From: Deferribacteraceae bacterium
Lineage (GTDB): Bacteria; Chrysiogenota; Deferribacteres; Deferribacterales; JAISNW01
NCBI GenBank assembly: GCA_031285415.1
Contig: JAITWF010000059.1
Coordinates: 1 to 8,169 of the forward strand
Length of the DNA: 8,169 nucleotides
Direction of reading: 5' to 3'
A program made the position numbers and the translations under genes. Shown here one piece after another: positions 6,238 to 8,169 of the stretch (within the stretch, counting starts at the first letter, position 1; each line of letters starts with the position of its first letter). The notes under the pieces were generated by a model. That model did no database searches. It was given only the letters and a program-made list of their open reading frames with translations, and was not told the DNA's origin.

Positions 6238-6435
6238 TCATTCATCCAGAAAATCATCCAATGAGAGCGGTGTAATTTTGTACTGTCCCTGATAGAATCG
6301 GCAAGTCTGCTTGACATCATCATGTTTCATATACGAGCCTACGGCGTCGCACCGAAAGTCGTACTTATCTTTCATCTCTTGAAGTCGCACAGGTTTATTG
6401 TGAATACATCCATTGTTGCAGCCAGTTCTACTCAT
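6238..6435 (-). CDS. Small four-cysteine protein, unknown function
   Basis: I do not recognise this predicted 65-residue protein. It begins MSRTGCNNGCIHN and has four cysteines at 6, 10, 29 and 45 (C-x3-C, then C and C) plus several histidines, a pattern that could bind a metal such as zinc or an iron-sulfur group. It ends in an acidic tail (SLDDFLDE). The frame is open upstream to a GTG at 6513 (91 residues). I prefer the ATG at 6435 because the extra stretch looks non-conserved and His/Tyr-rich, but neither start has a good ribosome site. Codon pattern and charge distribution look protein-like and a plus-strand frame over the same bases does not. It lies 67 bases upstream of the antitoxin gene on the same strand and may or may not share its transcript. 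Confidence 0.6.
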   Translation of the reverse strand: MSRTGCNNGCIHNKPVRLQEMKDKYDFRCDAVGSYMKHDDVKQTCRFYQGQYKITPLSLDDFLDE

Positions 6436-6542
6436 AGCGGTGATTTTATCATAATAAAGATCGGTATGCAAGGGGCTATGATAATGATGTACTATAAAAA
6501 ATTTTAATTGCACTTCCCTTCATCCGATGTTATTTATATACT
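6436..6542. other. AT-rich divergent gap before hisH
   Basis: This gap lies between the four-cysteine protein gene and hisH and should hold the hisH promoter. Only weak elements are visible: TTGCAC at 6508–6513 with AT-rich TATTTATAT at 6531–6539 directly before the ATG. TATGAT at 6477–6482 is a better -10 but lacks a -35. No call is made on a specific promoter. Confidence 0.4.
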
Positions 6543-7148
6543 ATGGAAAATATCGCTGTAATCGACTATAAAGCTGGCAACCTACGAAGCGTAGAGAACG
6601 CCTTAAAACACCTAGGGATCAGATACTTTATCTCTAGCGACCCATCTGAACTTGCAAAGGGGGATAAACTCCTCTTCCCAGGCGTAGGACATGCAAGATC
6701 CGCTATGGAGAACCTCAATAGACTTGGCATAGCCGACATGATGAGAGCGTTCGCCGCTACAGGCAAGCACCTATTCGGTATCTGCCTCGGTAGCCAAGTT
6801 ATGCTAAACCACTCTGACGAGGGCGACACCGATTGTCTAGGGCTGATAGAGGGGAACACTCGCCTATTCAACCTTCCAGATCTCAAGGTGCCACATATGG
6901 GGTGGAATCAGGTGTATCAATCGGTCGATCACCCTATATTTAAAGGGATTCCAGATGGCGCCTCCTTCTACTTTGTACACTCGTACTATACAGACGCAGC
7001 ACCAGAGAATGCGCTATGTAGAACCGATTATGGGATCAACTACCCCTCTGGCATATTTAAAGATAATATAATTGCGGTGCAGTTTCACCCTGAAAAATCA
7101 GGCGAAAATGGGCTTAAAATGCTCAAAAACTTTGCCGACTGGAGATAA
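6543..7148 (+). CDS. hisH: Imidazole glycerol phosphate synthase, glutaminase subunit
   Basis: HisH hydrolyses glutamine and passes ammonia to HisF in histidine biosynthesis, forming imidazole glycerol phosphate and AICAR. The 201-residue length is typical. The class I glutamine amidotransferase triad is present: Cys81 in GICLGSQ, His182 and Glu184 in QFHPEKSG. Other family motifs are DYKAGNLRSVENAL at the start, FPGVGHA at 45–51, PHMGWN at 117–122 and FYFVHSYY. The residue after GICLG is Ser where many HisH have Met. I see no Shine-Dalgarno in front of the ATG at 6543; the upstream bases are AT-rich. No hisF, hisA or other his gene is adjacent, so it is separated from the rest of its pathway and instead leads a unit with YggT and ispD. 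Confidence 0.96.
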   Translation: MENIAVIDYKAGNLRSVENALKHLGIRYFISSDPSELAKGDKLLFPGVGHARSAMENLNRLGIADMMRAFAATGKHLFGICLGSQVMLNHSDEGDTDCLGLIEGNTRLFNLPDLKVPHMGWNQVYQSVDHPIFKGIPDGASFYFVHSYYTDAAPENALCRTDYGINYPSGIFKDNIIAVQFHPEKSGENGLKMLKNFADWR

Positions 7149-7152
7149 CCCG

Positions 7153-7965
7153 ATGAACTTCTTATTTTTCTTTATAGAGTGCTATGTGGCAGTATTACTG
7201 TTTCGCCTCATAATGACGCAACAGGAGTTAACGTTTAATAGTATCGGCAAGATAATTGCACGGCTGACGAACCCGATCTTTGCAATAAAGGGCAAGTCAA
7301 AGGCGGATACTGATCCGCTAATCCCTCTATTTATCGCCCTACTCACCCTGGCGTTTGGGCTTCTGATCTCCGTTACAGGTGGCTCACTATTCTATATAAT
7401 AATAGCATTCCAGAAGATGTTAAAATTCCTTGCGACGTTCTTTATTATATCGGTATTCCTTGGAGCTATGGCAAGCCCGACTACGGGCGCATTTCCACTA
7501 TATTTCTATCGACTTGGAAATATATTTGTGAAGCCTGCTCGCAAGATCCTACCGTTAAAGGGTAATCTAATCGTTATCCCAGCGGTTATAATTGTGATGG
7601 TGCTGTTTATAGCTATCAACTCTGCGCTGGTGCTGCTATCGGTGATACTCGATGGTGCAAACTTCAATATTGTAGGGATAATCTGGAAAAATTTCTTACT
7701 ATTCCTCACATGTATAGTGGATATAATGGGATATATGTCTGGAGCTGTTATTATAAGGGCTTTGCTATCGTGGGTATCCCCAGATCCACGCAATATGATA
7801 GTACAGTTCATCTTCTACGTCACCGAGCCGATCCTTGCTCCATTGCGTAAAGTCATCCCCCCTATAGGCATGCTTGATCTATCGGCATTTGTGGCGATCT
7901 TTGGATTAATGATAGCGCAACAGTTTCTCCGCCAGTTGATCGCCTCTATGCAAGGGTTTCTATGA
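7153..7965 (+). CDS. yggT: YggT-family integral membrane protein
   Basis: This 270-residue polytopic protein is larger than the E. coli YggT (about 190). The C-terminal YggT module is clear at about 200–250: IRALLSWVSPDPRN, TEPILAPLRKVIPP and GMLDLSAF. A diverged first copy spans about 10–151, with FRLIMTQQELTFN near 17–29 and FVKPARKILPLKG at 125–137 aligning to the PLRKVIP part of the second copy. Family members are inner-membrane proteins of poorly defined function, linked to cell division, osmotic stress or cofactor-related complexes in various bacteria. The start at ATG 7153 is chosen over an earlier in-frame ATG inside hisH because GGAG (7141–7144) is eight bases upstream and it begins at the first membrane helix. 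It follows hisH by four bases and overlaps ispD by four (ATGA). Confidence 0.9.
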   Translation: MNFLFFFIECYVAVLLFRLIMTQQELTFNSIGKIIARLTNPIFAIKGKSKADTDPLIPLFIALLTLAFGLLISVTGGSLFYIIIAFQKMLKFLATFFIISVFLGAMASPTTGAFPLYFYRLGNIFVKPARKILPLKGNLIVIPAVIIVMVLFIAINSALVLLSVILDGANFNIVGIIWKNFLLFLTCIVDIMGYMSGAVIIRALLSWVSPDPRNMIVQFIFYVTEPILAPLRKVIPPIGMLDLSAFVAIFGLMIAQQFLRQLIASMQGFL

Positions 7966-8169
7966 GGATTTCGGCTATCATCCCTGCCGCAGGGGTGGGG
8001 AAGCGATTCTCGGTAACTGGAAAGAAGCAGTTTTTTGAGCTTATGGGGCAGCCGATCCTCTACTATACTCTACTAGGGCTAAAGATGGCGTATCCGTTTG
8101 ATGAATTTATAGTGGGTGCCTCGGATGAGGATTACCCAACGATAGAGGAGATCGCTAATAGAGCTGGCG
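7962..8169 (+). CDS. ispD: 2-C-methyl-D-erythritol 4-phosphate cytidylyltransferase, 5' part (cut by window end)
   Basis: IspD joins CTP and methylerythritol phosphate to give CDP-methylerythritol in the non-mevalonate isoprenoid pathway. Only the first 69 residues are in the window. They contain the nucleotide-binding signature AIIPAAGVGKRF at residues 5–16, then GKKQFFELMGQPILYYTL, with the conserved lysine of KKQF used in catalysis. The start overlaps the YggT stop as ATGA, and AAGGG five bases upstream is a suitable ribosome site. Whether the gene continues as a bifunctional IspDF fusion, as in several lineages, cannot be seen here. Confidence 0.95.
   Translation, partial: MRISAIIPAAGVGKRFSVTGKKQFFELMGQPILYYTLLGLKMAYPFDEFIVGASDEDYPTIEEIANRAG

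Noticed and set aside
6322..6507. Plus-strand 61-codon frame opposite the four-cysteine gene
   Set aside because: It has no recognisable motif or ribosome site and a composition typical of a reverse-strand shadow, while the minus-strand frame has an ordered cysteine pattern.
6566..6886. Minus-strand 106-codon frame inside hisH
   Set aside because: It is antisense to a gene with full catalytic motifs and shows no independent coding signs.
7072..7152. 27-codon N-terminal extension of the YggT protein overlapping hisH
   Set aside because: It is a frame-shifted read of hisH and polar, and ATG 7153 has its own ribosome site and the first membrane helix.

Overview
The window looks like chromosomal sequence from a Gram-negative, probably motile bacterium. 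It encodes a chemotaxis receptor, a lysophospholipid-flippase-like transporter, a secreted Sel1-like protein, and the start of the non-mevalonate isoprenoid pathway. By eye the base composition is moderate to slightly AT-rich, with frequent ATA and CTA codons. I cannot fix the phylum from this stretch alone. The hisH–YggT–ispD order is not that of the enterobacteria. There are no rRNA or tRNA genes, CRISPR arrays, insertion sequences or phage genes that I can see.

Left part (1–2472): an EamA-type drug/metabolite exporter on the plus strand runs end to end into a minus-strand methyl-accepting chemotaxis protein with no base between the two stop codons. The receptor has a His-rich, six-helix membrane sensor and no large periplasmic domain.

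Middle part (2473–5196): an AT-rich divergent intergenic region carries a good plus-strand promoter. It is followed by four tightly packed genes: a small membrane-anchored coiled-coil protein of unknown function, an LplT/Aas-type MFS transporter, a secreted Sel1-like repeat protein, and a maltose/galactoside-type hexapeptide acetyltransferase. Every junction overlaps (1, 25 and 4 bases), so this is very probably one operon. The membrane and periplasm theme suggests an envelope-related job, but that is inference.

Minus-strand cluster (5193–6435): a small four-cysteine protein of unknown function, then a Phd/YefM-type antitoxin, a ParE/RelE-type toxin and aspartate 1-decarboxylase (panD). The antitoxin has its own promoter-like sequence with an inverted repeat in the spacer. 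The toxin overlaps the antitoxin by 20 bases and panD overlaps the toxin by 4. A pantothenate and CoA biosynthesis gene is therefore apparently expressed from a toxin-antitoxin promoter, which is the most unusual arrangement here.

Right part (6543–8169): hisH, a YggT-family membrane protein and the beginning of ispD form a plus-strand operon, with ispD cut by the window edge. The whole window is very compact: both convergent gene pairs abut or overlap at their stop codons, leaving no room for ordinary terminators between them.
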